From assembly GCA_947474005.1 (NCBI GenBank), contig CANJHI010000020.1, forward strand, positions 1 through 48,645: a stretch of DNA of 48,645 nucleotides, in the 5' to 3' direction. Origin of the DNA: Alphaproteobacteria bacterium (GTDB lineage: Bacteria; Pseudomonadota; Alphaproteobacteria; Reyranellales; Reyranellaceae). Positions 15,755 to 24,259 of the stretch are shown here, one piece after another (positions within the stretch are counted from its first letter, which is position 1; the number at the start of each line of letters is the position of its first letter). Below the pieces are notes generated by a model that was given only the letters and a program-made list of their open reading frames with translations, was not told the DNA's origin and ran no database searches. The position numbers and the translations under genes were made by a program.

Positions 15755-16290
15755 GTTCTCCCGGAAGGCCACATGCGGCGGAAAATACCGTCGCGGCGCA
15801 AGACATCGTGATGCAGGACGGCCGCGATGTGCAGGGCGACGATCACGATCAGGGCCCGCGACAGCAGGAAATGCGCGGTGCGCAGGACTTCGAAAAGATC
15901 TGTGTCGCGCGGCACCAGGTCGGGCAGGGGCAGCACGCCGAACCAGGCGACGCTGACGCCCGCGGCAGAACTCATCAGCCAACCGCTCAGCGGCATGGCG
16001 AGCAGCAGGACCAGCAACGCCCAGTGGCCGACGGGCGCCAGCGCGCGCTCCCATCGCATAACCGTGTCCGGCAGCGGTGGTGGCGGATTTCGCCAGCGCC
16101 ACAGCAAGCGGAGCACTGTCAGCGCCAACACCGTGAGGCCGATCCATTTGTGCCAGTTGTAAACTTGGAGTTTCAGTAAGCTGATCGGCAGGCCCGTCAT
16201 CCACAGACCAATGCCCAGCAGGCCCAGAACCGCCACGGCGGTGAGCCAATGCAGCGTCCTGGCGGCGGCGTGGTAAGTCGGGGCGAACAC
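15751..16290 (-). CDS. Cytochrome b561 family membrane protein
   Basis: This 179-residue four-helix membrane protein is of the bacterial b561 type (Ni/Fe-hydrogenase b-subunit fold). Haem-ligand histidines are visible in all the expected places: YHAAARTLHWL, NWHKWIGL and, in the last helix, ALHIAAVLHHDVLRRDG. Such proteins carry electrons between ubiquinol and periplasmic acceptors and can act as superoxide oxidases. It is the first gene of the b561-YceI-unknown operon. The start at 16290 gives the usual MFAPTYHAAARTLHWL opening. Confidence 0.93.
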   Translation of the reverse strand: MFAPTYHAAARTLHWLTAVAVLGLLGIGLWMTGLPISLLKLQVYNWHKWIGLTVLALTVLRLLWRWRNPPPPLPDTVMRWERALAPVGHWALLVLLLAMPLSGWLMSSAAGVSVAWFGVLPLPDLVPRDTDLFEVLRTAHFLLSRALIVIVALHIAAVLHHDVLRRDGIFRRMWPSGRT

Positions 16291-16315
16291 GCTCCGTCCT
16301 CAGCGCCGTGTGCGT

Positions 16316-17206
16316 TCAATTGGCAACGCCGGCACGCTCTTCATGGGTTTCGAAGAAGTGCCGGCCCGCCCCGCGCTGGTTCTCGTAGATCGAGCCCTGA
16401 TGATCGGCCGGCGGCAACGGCATGCGCACCGGCGCGGCCCGGACGCGCGGCTCGACGTTGGGCTCGCCCACCACCATGCGGGCGTTGAAGTCGTCGAAGT
16501 CGGCCACGCCCATCAATGGCCAGGCGTCTGCTGCCGTGTACTCGTGCAGCAGAAGGCGGCGCTGCTGGTTGGAGGTGTTGAGGGCCGAGCCGTGCACCAG
16601 GCGGGCGTGGTGGATGGTCATCGAGCCCGCCGGGCCCATCAGCGGCACGGCCTTGCCGAAGTCGAGGTCGCAGGCCGCAGGATCCATGGCGCCGCAGAAA
16701 CGGCCGTCGGCATGATGGTCGTAGGTCGGCCCGAGATGGCTGCCGGGCAACACCATCAACGGCCCGTTCCCGAGATCGCAATCGTCGAGATAGATGCCGG
16801 TGGCCAGCACGTCGTCGTTGGTATGAGGATAGAAGGCCCAGTCCTGGTGCCATTCGACCGGCGAGCCGTAGCCCGCCGACTTCATGTTGAGCTTGCCGCC
16901 GTAGTGGCGGATGTCGGGTCCGATCAGCTGGCGCAGGATGGCCGTGATCTTGGGATCGCGCACCAGATCATGGAAGAATTTGTAGCGCTTGAAGATCGCG
17001 GGCTTGAGCCGCCGGACGCGGGGCAGGGCCGCCGTGTGGCTGGGCTCGAGGTCATAGAGTTCGTCATTGGTTGCCACGCCGCGGGCATCCGCGACGATGC
17101 AATCGGCCTGTGCGCGCAGGTCGGCGAGCTGTGAACCCTCGATCAGCCGGGGGATCACCAGGTAGCCGTCGCGGCGATAAGTTTCGATTTGCGTGTCGGT
17201 GAGCAT
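16316..17206 (-). CDS. Phytanoyl-CoA dioxygenase (PhyH) family protein
   Basis: This 296-residue Fe(II)/2-oxoglutarate oxygenase contains the iron motif HxD in VEWHQDWAFYPHTND (about 123-135), a distal His in ARLVHGSALNTS and the 2-oxoglutarate Arg in QQRRLLLHEYTA. The opening LTDTQIETYRRDGYLVIPRL is typical of PhyH-type proteins. The ATG at 17206 (MLTDTQ) is preferred to a GTG 15 bases upstream. It is divergent from another 2-oxoglutarate oxygenase at 17251 with only 44 bases between them. The substrate is unknown; bacterial members hydroxylate small molecules such as ectoine or secondary metabolites. Confidence 0.9.
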   Translation of the reverse strand: MLTDTQIETYRRDGYLVIPRLIEGSQLADLRAQADCIVADARGVATNDELYDLEPSHTAALPRVRRLKPAIFKRYKFFHDLVRDPKITAILRQLIGPDIRHYGGKLNMKSAGYGSPVEWHQDWAFYPHTNDDVLATGIYLDDCDLGNGPLMVLPGSHLGPTYDHHADGRFCGAMDPAACDLDFGKAVPLMGPAGSMTIHHARLVHGSALNTSNQQRRLLLHEYTAADAWPLMGVADFDDFNARMVVGEPNVEPRVRAAPVRMPLPPADHQGSIYENQRGAGRHFFETHEERAGVAN

Positions 17207-17250
17207 GCGAAACAATAGCACGATCGGCCGGCTTGGCAGATAATCACGGT

Positions 17251-17913
17251 ATGGCGATCCGTGCTCTTTTTCCGACCCTGATCCTCCACGAGTCCCTGGA
17301 TCGGCCGGGATGGCCTGCCTTCAACCAGAGCCTGGCCGACGAGTGCAGTTCGCTGGCGCTCTCGGACGCGGCCGGCCGGCGCTGGTCACAGCGGCACTAT
17401 CTGGGCGGTTACACGTCCTATGGCTCGCTCGACCGGCTCCATCTCCTGTCGTCGCTGTTCGACCGCCTGCGCCGCCGCATCGATCCCCATGTGAAGCGGT
17501 TCGCGGCCAGCCTGCACTACGATCTCCGCGGGCGCGTGCTGGCGATGACCGATTGTTGGGCGAATGTCATGCCGTCGGGCGTGGTGCATTCGATGCATCT
17601 GCACCCGACGTCGTTCATCAGCGGGACCTATTATGTGGCCGTGCCGAAAGGCGCCGGCGCGCTGAAATTCGAGGACCCCAGGCTGTCGCGCCAGATGGCA
17701 GTGCCGCCCCGGCGCGCCGACGCGCCCGACCGCTTTCGCTCGTTCGTCGGCGTGCCGGCGAAGCCCGGCGACGTGGTATTGTTCGAGAGCTGGTTGCGGC
17801 ACGAGGTGCCGCCGGCGCGCTTCTCCGGCGAGCGTATCTCGATTAGCTTCAACTACGCCTGGACCCCTAAGCCGGGGACCCCCAAGGCGGGGATTCGAAA
17901 GACCGGTCGCTGA
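17251..17913 (+). CDS. Putative 2-oxoglutarate/Fe(II) oxygenase, TIGR02466 type
   Basis: This 220-residue protein resembles the TIGR02466 group of 2OG-Fe(II) oxygenases. Characteristic segments are 'ALFPTLILHES' at the start, 'DCWANVMPSGVVHSMHLHP' with the HxH/H iron ligands, 'TSFISGTYYVAVPKGAGAL', and the C-terminal 'ESWLRHEVPPARFSGERISI' with a His and the Arg for 2-oxoglutarate. The start is ATG 17251; a TTG at 17233 is possible. It precedes the amidohydrolase by 11 bases and is probably the first gene of that operon. The target may be a protein or a small molecule. Confidence 0.82.
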   Translation: MAIRALFPTLILHESLDRPGWPAFNQSLADECSSLALSDAAGRRWSQRHYLGGYTSYGSLDRLHLLSSLFDRLRRRIDPHVKRFAASLHYDLRGRVLAMTDCWANVMPSGVVHSMHLHPTSFISGTYYVAVPKGAGALKFEDPRLSRQMAVPPRRADAPDRFRSFVGVPAKPGDVVLFESWLRHEVPPARFSGERISISFNYAWTPKPGTPKAGIRKTGR

Positions 17914-17924
17914 AGGAGCATCGC

Positions 17925-18737
17925 ATGCGCCATGGGCTTGTCTTCCTGTCATTGGTCGCCGCGGCCGGGATGGCCCACGCCGATCAGGAACTGCCGATCT
18001 TCGACGCGCACATGCACTACAGCCACGACGCCTGGACGGTAGTGCCGCCCAGGGAGGTCGTCGAGATCCTGAAGAAAGCGGGGGTCAAGCGCGCCATGGT
18101 GTCGAGCTCGAACAACGAGGGCACCAAGATGCTGCAGGACGTGGCGCCTGATGTGATCGTGCCCGAGCTGCGGCCTTACCGCTCGCGCGGCGAACTCTCG
18201 ACCTGGGCCAAGGACCCGACGGTGCTGCCGTTCCTCGAGGATATGCTGGGCAAACGCAAGTATGTCGCCATCGGCGAGTTCCACATCTACGGCGCCGATG
18301 CGGACTTGCCCAACATGCGCGGCGTCGTCCAGCTCGCCAAGAAATACGGGCTGTTCCTGCATTCGCATTCGGATTCCGATGCCGTCTCGCGCCACTTCCA
18401 GCAGGATCCCGGCGCCAAGGTGCTGTGGGCGCATTCCGGCTTCGAGCGGCCGGAGAAAGTGCGCGAGATGTTGCGCAAGTATCCCACGCTCTATTGCGAC
18501 CTGGCGTTCCTCACTTCGCATGCGTCGAACGGCAAGGTGGCCCCGGGTTGGCGCGAGGCATTCCTGGAGTTTCCCGATCGGTTCATCGTCGGCACCGATA
18601 CCTTCACGCCCGAGCGCTGGCACTATGTGGTCGAGCATGCGCGCTGGTCGCGGCAGTGGCTGGCCGACCTGCCGCCGGATGTCGCCCGCAAGATCGCCTA
18701 CGAGAATGGCGACCGCCTGTTCGGTGGCGCCCAATGA
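17925..18737 (+). CDS. Secreted amidohydrolase-family TIM-barrel protein
   Basis: This 270-residue protein has a signal peptide (MRHGLVFLSLVAAAGMAHA) followed by a metal-dependent hydrolase fold. FDAHMHYSHDAW carries the HxH metal motif, 'YVAIGEFHIYG' a conserved strand, 'LFLHSHSDSDAV' the third histidine, 'VLWAHSGF' the fourth and 'FIVGTDTFTPERW' the catalytic Asp. This is the amidohydrolase-2/TatD-like arrangement, but it is exported, which is unusual for the fold. AAGGAG lies 6 bases before the ATG. It overlaps the next gene as ATGA. Substrate unknown. Confidence 0.88.
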   Translation: MRHGLVFLSLVAAAGMAHADQELPIFDAHMHYSHDAWTVVPPREVVEILKKAGVKRAMVSSSNNEGTKMLQDVAPDVIVPELRPYRSRGELSTWAKDPTVLPFLEDMLGKRKYVAIGEFHIYGADADLPNMRGVVQLAKKYGLFLHSHSDSDAVSRHFQQDPGAKVLWAHSGFERPEKVREMLRKYPTLYCDLAFLTSHASNGKVAPGWREAFLEFPDRFIVGTDTFTPERWHYVVEHARWSRQWLADLPPDVARKIAYENGDRLFGGAQ

Positions 18738-19135
18738 GGTTGCTGGCGGTCCTGTTCGCGTTTTTCTTCGCGAACGCCGCATGGGCGGATTGTCCGCTCG
18801 ATCTTGGCCGTGGCACCGGGCTGGTGATCTTCTCGGATCACTACATGATCGCCTTTCGCCCCGATCCATTGCGCATCGAGGTCGGTGAGCCCTTTGCACT
18901 GCTGTTCAACGTCTGCACCAAGTCGGGCAGTGCCGGCGAGCTGGTCTCGGTCGACGCCCATATGCCCGAGCACAAGCACACCATGAACTACCATCCCAGC
19001 ATCGTGTCGAAGGGCGATGGACGGTTTCGCGCCGAGGGCCTGGTCTTTCACATGGCCGGACACTGGGAGATTTCCATCGACGTGCGCGCCGGCGAGGAAA
19101 TAGAACGCCTGACGCACGACTATTATATCAAGTGA
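18734..19135 (+). CDS. YtkA-like periplasmic domain protein
   Basis: This 133-residue secreted protein has a signal peptide (MRLLAVLFAFFFANAAWA). Its fold resembles the YtkA-like/FixH-type beta domain: 'VGEPFALLFNVCTK', 'VDAHMPEHKHTMNYHPSIV', and 'FHMAGHWEISIDVRAGEEIE' with Met and His residues. The His/Met-rich HMPEHKHTMNYH stretch could bind copper or haem. It overlaps the amidohydrolase stop as ATGA and the di-haem gene start as GTGA, so the three proteins are probably made in step. It may deliver metal or a structural partner to the di-haem protein; this is inference from context. Confidence 0.75.
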   Translation: MRLLAVLFAFFFANAAWADCPLDLGRGTGLVIFSDHYMIAFRPDPLRIEVGEPFALLFNVCTKSGSAGELVSVDAHMPEHKHTMNYHPSIVSKGDGRFRAEGLVFHMAGHWEISIDVRAGEEIERLTHDYYIK

Positions 19136-20304
19136 GGTGGGGGCCTCTGACGGCGCTGTTGCTGGCGGCACTGGCCGCGCCGGCGGAAGCGCAGGCGCCG
19201 GTCGACTGGTCGGAAGCCGAGATTCGCCTCGTCGGCCAGCACGGGCCGTGGCCACCGCCGCCGGTACGCGATCCATCGAACCGCATATCGGATACGCCGG
19301 CCGGAATAGCGCTGGGCGAATATCTCTTCAACGACGCGCGTCTGTCCGGCGACGGCCTCATGAGCTGCGCCACCTGCCACCAAGCGGGCCGGGACTGGAG
19401 CGACGGTCGTGCCCGCGGGAAGGCGCGCGCCGACCTGGACCGGCGCACGCCGTCGCTGTGGAATGTCGGCCATTCCCACTGGTTCGGCTGGACCGGCGCG
19501 GGCGATTCGCTGTGGGCGCAGAGCATCCGGCCGATCCTCGATCCGGAAGAGATGGGCGGCAGCTGGGCGCGCGTGGCGCGGCTGCTGCGCGAAGACAAGG
19601 ATCTTGCCTGCGGCTACGACCGCGCTTTCGGCACCAAGCCCGACAGCGACGATGAGCGGCTTTTGGTCGACGCGGCAAAAGCCCTGGCCGCTTTTCAGGC
19701 GACCCTGGTCAGCCCGCGCACCCGATTCGACGCCTTCCGCGACGCTCTCGTGGCCGGCGATCGTGAGGCCGCGGCACGTTACGGGTTGCCCGAGCAGCGT
19801 GGCCTGAAACTGTTTGTCGGCGAGGGCAACTGCAACGCCTGCCATTTCGGGCCGCGCTTCACCAACGGCGAGTTCGGCGACATCGGCATCGCGTTCTTCG
19901 TGCGGCCGGGCGAGGTCGATAGCGGACGGCTGGGCGGGATCGCCGCGCTGGTGGCCAGTCCGTTCAATCTGCTCGGCCGCTACAACGACGATCCTTCGGG
20001 GACCAGCGCGCGGCGCACGCAACATGTCCGGCGTCTGCACAGCAATTTCGGCGAGTTCCGCGTTCCCGGGCTGCGCCAGGTCGGCCGTTCAGCAGCTTTC
20101 ATGCACAACGGCGGCTTCGCCACGCTGGAGGACGTCGTCCGGCATTATTCCGAGGTGAGTCCGGACCGCCTGCACAGCGACGGCACGCCGCTGGTCCGCC
20201 CACTCGGCCTGTCGGCGCAGCAGAGCACCGACCTGGTGGCCTTCCTGCGCTCACTCGACGCCGACCCACCGACGCGTCCGGCACCGCCGCCGCTCTGCCC
20301 CTAG
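19132..20304 (+). CDS. Di-haem cytochrome c peroxidase / MauG-type protein
   Basis: This 390-residue periplasmic protein has a signal peptide (ending APAEA-Q) and two CxxCH haem-binding sites, CATCH (79-83) and CNACH (234-238), as in bacterial cytochrome c peroxidases and MauG. Other family motifs are GEYLFNDARLSGDG before the first haem, 'RTPSLWNVGHS', and AAFMHNGGFATLEDVVRHY near the end. MauG-like enzymes modify protein residues using high-valent haem; peroxidases reduce H2O2. It starts with GTG overlapping the YtkA-like stop. Its stop shares a CTAG with ruvX on the other strand. Which activity it has cannot be told from the sequence. Confidence 0.92.
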   Translation: MRWGPLTALLLAALAAPAEAQAPVDWSEAEIRLVGQHGPWPPPPVRDPSNRISDTPAGIALGEYLFNDARLSGDGLMSCATCHQAGRDWSDGRARGKARADLDRRTPSLWNVGHSHWFGWTGAGDSLWAQSIRPILDPEEMGGSWARVARLLREDKDLACGYDRAFGTKPDSDDERLLVDAAKALAAFQATLVSPRTRFDAFRDALVAGDREAAARYGLPEQRGLKLFVGEGNCNACHFGPRFTNGEFGDIGIAFFVRPGEVDSGRLGGIAALVASPFNLLGRYNDDPSGTSARRTQHVRRLHSNFGEFRVPGLRQVGRSAAFMHNGGFATLEDVVRHYSEVSPDRLHSDGTPLVRPLGLSAQQSTDLVAFLRSLDADPPTRPAPPPLCP

Positions 20305-20789
20305 GTCGGTCCGGGGCGCAACCGCGCGAGTGCCGATTCCAGGATCCAGGCCGCGGCGGCCGCGTCGACCCGCTCGGCGCGCTTGGCTCGGCTCATGTCG
20401 TAGTCGTCGATCATGCCGCGGGTCACCGCGGCGGTGCTGAGCCGCTCGTCCTGCATCACGATGGGTAGCGTCGCCAGCGCCGGCGGGCCGTGGGCGGCGA
20501 TGTTGGCTGCGAACTGGCGGACCGACTGGCAGCGCGGCCCCTCGGTCCCATCCATGTTGAGCGGGAGTCCGATCGCCAGAGCCTTGATCTCGTGCTTCTT
20601 CGCCAGATCGCCAAGGGCTGCGAGGTCGACCGCGAGCTTGCCGCGCCTGATCGTCATCAACGGCGTCGCCAGCATGCGCAAGGCGTCGGAGGTGGCGACG
20701 CCGATGGTCTTGCTGCCGATGTCGAGCGCCATCAGTCGCCCGTCGCGCACCAGCAGGGCCCTGAGGTCGGAGAAGTCGACGATGGCCAC
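20301..20789 (-). CDS. ruvX: Holliday junction resolvase-like RuvX/YqgF
   Basis: This 162-residue RNase H-fold protein carries the first catalytic Asp in RLMALDIGSKTIGVA, 'AIGLPLNMDG' with the Glu of the next strand, QDERLST, and VDAAAAAWILES with the last Asp. These are the standard RuvX motifs, for 16S rRNA 5'-end maturation and proposed junction resolution. GTG at 20789 is the start, overlapping the hydrolase stop as TAGTG, so it depends on translation of the upstream gene. The length is typical. In related genomes it lies next to gatC; here the hydrolase and the antiporter separate them. Confidence 0.94.
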   Translation of the reverse strand: MAIVDFSDLRALLVRDGRLMALDIGSKTIGVATSDALRMLATPLMTIRRGKLAVDLAALGDLAKKHEIKALAIGLPLNMDGTEGPRCQSVRQFAANIAAHGPPALATLPIVMQDERLSTAAVTRGMIDDYDMSRAKRAERVDAAAAAWILESALARLRPGPT

Positions 20790-21583
20790 TATTGCCGCTC
20801 CATTGCAGGCAGGCCGTCGAGCCAGGCGAAAGTGTCGGTCGCGATCTGCTCCCAGCCGGGCTGGCCCGGCACCCAATGGCCCTGGCCGGCGTATTCGCGA
20901 TAGGTCGCCACGGAGGCGAAACGCGCAGCGGCGCGGCGAACGACACCGGGCGGCGTGAGCTTGTCCTTCTCCGCCGCGACGAACAGCAGCGGCGCGGTCA
21001 CGTGTCGGGGGTCGACCGTGGCGGCCTTGTTGCGATCGAGCCAGGGCAGGGCGATCTCGAACAGGGCGCGACCCGAATCGTGCACGAACGCGGCGTGCAA
21101 TTCCCCGGCCTCGTTCGGATCGGTCGTGTTGAAGGTATGTGACAGTGCCTCGGCCAGCGTTGCTCGATGCGGCTTGCGCCACCAGCCCCATGTCGTCTGT
21201 ATACGCAGGAAGGCCAGCAGGTTGGACGGCCGGAGCGCCACGACGCTCGCCGGAGGCGCGGGTGTGAGCAGCACGCCGGCACGCGCCAGGCCGTGGGCAC
21301 AGAGCAGCAAGGCGATCAGCCCGCCCATCGAGTGTCCGACGATGACGGGTTTCTCCGGAAGGGTGCGCACGAGGGCCTCCAGGTCGGCGACGTAGTCGAG
21401 CAGGCTGGTCGTGGCCAGCGCCGCAGGCGGCTCGTGGTCCGGAACGTCGGGCGGAGGCGCATCGTGATGACGCAACGCGGGCGCCAGCGTGCGCCAGCCG
21501 CGTTCCTCGGCGAAGGCACGCCAGTTCCGCCATACTTCGGGGGTACCCCACATGCCGTGAATGAAGACTGCCATGCCGGCCAT
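20789..21583 (-). CDS. Alpha/beta hydrolase
   Basis: This 264-residue serine hydrolase has the oxyanion segment FIHGMWGTPEVW, the nucleophile elbow GHSMGGLIAL (about 100-109), an acid residue in VAAEKDKLTPP and the final His in GQGHWVPGQPGW. Lengths and motifs fit a lysophospholipase-like esterase. The ATG at 21583 (MAGMAVFIHG) is preferred; longer starts add an unstructured tail. The gene ends in the TAGTG overlap with ruvX. The substrate cannot be named. Confidence 0.88.
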   Translation of the reverse strand: MAGMAVFIHGMWGTPEVWRNWRAFAEERGWRTLAPALRHHDAPPPDVPDHEPPAALATTSLLDYVADLEALVRTLPEKPVIVGHSMGGLIALLLCAHGLARAGVLLTPAPPASVVALRPSNLLAFLRIQTTWGWWRKPHRATLAEALSHTFNTTDPNEAGELHAAFVHDSGRALFEIALPWLDRNKAATVDPRHVTAPLLFVAAEKDKLTPPGVVRRAAARFASVATYREYAGQGHWVPGQPGWEQIATDTFAWLDGLPAMERQ

Positions 21584-21649
21584 CGTCGAGGTTATAAAGC
21601 GGGAGCAGGTCCGGGTCGACACGGGCCGAGTCAGGAGTAGGTTCGTCAA

Positions 21650-24169
21650 GTGGCTGACACCATCTATTCATTGCTGGCGATCGCGATGGTGCTGACCGTG
21701 GTCAGTCTGCTGGTGCCGGTAGCCGAGCGTTTCCGCCTGCCGCACACCGTGTTGCTGGCCATCGCCGGCATGACAATGGGTTTCCTTGGCTCGTGGATCA
21801 TTTCCAGCGACATCAAGTTCGGGGTGCTGGGCGACGCCTTCATCGGCCTCGACAAGCTCGAAGTCGGCACCGATGTCTTTCTGCCGCTGTTTCTGCCGCC
21901 TTTGTTGTTCACGGCGGGGCTGACGATCGACGTCCGCCGCCTCATGGACGAGATTTCGGCCGTGCTGCTGCTGGCCATCGTGGCCGTCCTGGTGTGCATC
22001 GGTGCCGTGGCCGGCGTCGTGCACCTGGCAACCGGGATCGACCTCACCGTCTGCCTCCTGCTGGGTGCCGTCGTGTCGACCACCGATCCGGCGGCGGTCA
22101 TCGGCATTTTTCGCGATGTCGGCGCGCCGAAGCGGCTGTCGATCCTGGCAGAAGGCGAATCGCTGCTGAACGACGCCGTCGCCATCGCCGCCTTCGGCCT
22201 GTTCATGGGAATCCTGGTATCGCGCTCGCTCGCCGATCCCCTGGCGGCGGAAATCACCGGTGATCCGACCGGCGCAGTCGCGGTGTTCCTACGCGAATTC
22301 ATGGGCGGTCTGTTGTTCGGCTTCTTGATGGCCCGCGGGGCAATAGTGATCCTGCCACGGCTCGGCGAATCGGACGCGGCGATCGCGTCGATCACCGTAA
22401 GCCTCGCTTACCTGAGCTTCGTGCTGGCCGATCGCTATTTCCACATCTCGGGCGTCGTGTCGGTGGTGATGGCGGCACTCACAGTGGCGGCCTATGGCCC
22501 GACCCACCTCCATCCCCGGCAATGGACGGCCTTGCGCCAACTCTGGGCACAGCTCGAATTCTGGGCAAGCTGCCTGATCTTCGTGCTGGCCTCGATGCTG
22601 GCGGCCGACGTGCTGCTGCGCATGAGCTGGCTCTATGTCTGGGGTGTCGTTGCAGTGGCGCTCGGTGCGTTCGGGGCGCGCGCCCTGGTGGTGTTCGGCA
22701 TGTTTCCGATCCTCGAGGCGACCCGCTTGGTCCAGCCCGTCACCGTCCGTTACAAGGCGATCCTCGTCTGGGGCGGCCTGCGCGGCGCGGTGACGATCGT
22801 GCTGGCCATGGTGGCGGCCGGCGACCAGCGCCTGCCCGAGGAGATCCGCGACTTCATTGCCATCTCGGCCGTGCTGTTCGTGCTGTTCACCCTGTTCGTG
22901 AATGCGACGACGCTCGGCCTGTTGATGCGCCTTCTCGGCCTCGACAAGCTCAGCCGGCTGGAGATCGCGCTGCGCGATCGCGTGCTGGCGCTGTCGCGGG
23001 TCAATGTCGCCCGCCATCTTCAGCAGATCATGCGCACGCACAACGAGCGGGTCGACGGCCTCGATGCCGATCCGGCGTCGGCGGGCGGCGACGAACTCGA
23101 AGCGGTGCCCGACGAACTGGCGCTCGACATCGGCGAGCGTCTGACGATCGGCCTGGTGACGCTGTCGACCCGCGAGAAGGAACTGTACCTCGACCTGTTC
23201 GAGCAGCAGATCCTGTCGCGGCGCATGGTGGCGGTTCTGGCGGCGGGCGCCGACCGCCTGATCGATACCGTCCGCGACCGTGGCGAGGCGGGCTATGAGC
23301 AGTGGCTCGAGAAGATCTCGCGTCCCGATCTCGCCTTCCGGCTGGCGCTTTGGCTGCACCGCAGATTCGATATCGAAGGGCCGCTGACCGAGCAGCTCGC
23401 GGATCGGTTCGAGATTCTAATGGTGTCGCAAAGCGTGCTCGCGGAACTGGCGGCCTTCAACATCAGCTCGCTCGCCGACCTGCTCGGCGCCGACGCCGAG
23501 ACGCGGCTGGCGGGGGTGATCGCCAAGCGCCAGGCGGGTGTCGACAGCGCGCTGAAGGCACTTTCCCTGCAGTACCCGGGTTACGCCGAATCGGTTCAGG
23601 CCCGGCAGCTCGAACGCGCCGGCATCCGGTTCGAGGCGATGGAATATTCGCGACGGCTGCGCGAGGGCATCATCAACCGCGAGGTCTACAACGACCTGCG
23701 CCGCGACCTCGGCGCGCGCCGCAACATCCTGACGCGCCGCCCGCCGCTCGATCTCGGCCTCGAACTGGCCGGCATGATCGCCCGCGTGCCGATCTTCGTG
23801 TCGCTGGACCACAAGGCCGTCACCGATGTCGGCAAGCGGCTGCGCGCCCAGGTCGTGCTGCCGGGGGAGAAGATCGTGGCCAAGGGTGGGCCGCCCGACG
23901 CCATGTACTTCATCGCCGCGGGTAGCGTCACGGTCCGGATCCCGGGTCATCCGATCCCGCTGAAGGAAGGCGATTTCTTCGGCGAGATGGGCTTGCTCGG
24001 CTCCCAGCCACGCAGCGCCGACGTCATCGCCGACGGCTATTGCCACCTCCTGGTGCTCCACAAGAAGGACTTCAACGAACTGCTGGGGCATCGGCCCGAG
24101 GTTCGCGCCGAGATCGAGGCGGTGGCAGCCCGCCGGTTCGCCGACAACCAGAGCAAGGCCGCCTCTTAG
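21650..24169 (+). CDS. Na+/H+ antiporter (CPA1) with C-terminal cyclic-nucleotide-binding domain
   Basis: This 839-residue inner-membrane antiporter has an N-terminal transport domain (about 1-430) with STTDPAAVIGIF (about 143-154) and GESLLNDAVAI (about 169-179, the ion-binding ND motif). A long cytoplasmic helical region follows (about 430-710), then a cyclic-nucleotide-binding fold (about 712-825): 'RVPIFVSLDHKAVTDVGKRL', 'LPGEKIVAKGGPPDAMYFIA' and 'GDFFGEMGLLGSQPRSADVI'. The layout is like plant SOS1 or sperm NHE, suggesting control of pH or Na+ export by a ligand. The start is GTG at 21650 with AGGAG upstream. It stands alone between the hydrolase and gatC. Confidence 0.9.
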   Translation: MADTIYSLLAIAMVLTVVSLLVPVAERFRLPHTVLLAIAGMTMGFLGSWIISSDIKFGVLGDAFIGLDKLEVGTDVFLPLFLPPLLFTAGLTIDVRRLMDEISAVLLLAIVAVLVCIGAVAGVVHLATGIDLTVCLLLGAVVSTTDPAAVIGIFRDVGAPKRLSILAEGESLLNDAVAIAAFGLFMGILVSRSLADPLAAEITGDPTGAVAVFLREFMGGLLFGFLMARGAIVILPRLGESDAAIASITVSLAYLSFVLADRYFHISGVVSVVMAALTVAAYGPTHLHPRQWTALRQLWAQLEFWASCLIFVLASMLAADVLLRMSWLYVWGVVAVALGAFGARALVVFGMFPILEATRLVQPVTVRYKAILVWGGLRGAVTIVLAMVAAGDQRLPEEIRDFIAISAVLFVLFTLFVNATTLGLLMRLLGLDKLSRLEIALRDRVLALSRVNVARHLQQIMRTHNERVDGLDADPASAGGDELEAVPDELALDIGERLTIGLVTLSTREKELYLDLFEQQILSRRMVAVLAAGADRLIDTVRDRGEAGYEQWLEKISRPDLAFRLALWLHRRFDIEGPLTEQLADRFEILMVSQSVLAELAAFNISSLADLLGADAETRLAGVIAKRQAGVDSALKALSLQYPGYAESVQARQLERAGIRFEAMEYSRRLREGIINREVYNDLRRDLGARRNILTRRPPLDLGLELAGMIARVPIFVSLDHKAVTDVGKRLRAQVVLPGEKIVAKGGPPDAMYFIAAGSVTVRIPGHPIPLKEGDFFGEMGLLGSQPRSADVIADGYCHLLVLHKKDFNELLGHRPEVRAEIEAVAARRFADNQSKAAS

Positions 24170-24175
24170 ACGCGG

Positions 24176-24211
24176 CCTGCCCGGTTGCCCCTGATTGGTT
24201 GATCGGGCAGG
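24176..24211 (+). promoter_or_regulatory. Stem-loop between the antiporter and gatC
   Basis: CCTGCCCG (24176-24183) and CGGGCAGG (24204-24211) form a perfect 8-bp stem around a 20-base loop. It is followed by GCAAAACGG rather than a T-run. It could be a weak terminator or a leader structure for gatC. Confidence 0.35.
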
Positions 24212-24259
24212 GCAAAACGGCTACCAACCGCGCCCAATAAGGGGCTTGGAGACAAGGCA

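Noticed and set aside
22289..23359. 356-codon - frame opposite the antiporter
   Set aside because: His/Gln/Arg-rich shadow without motifs.
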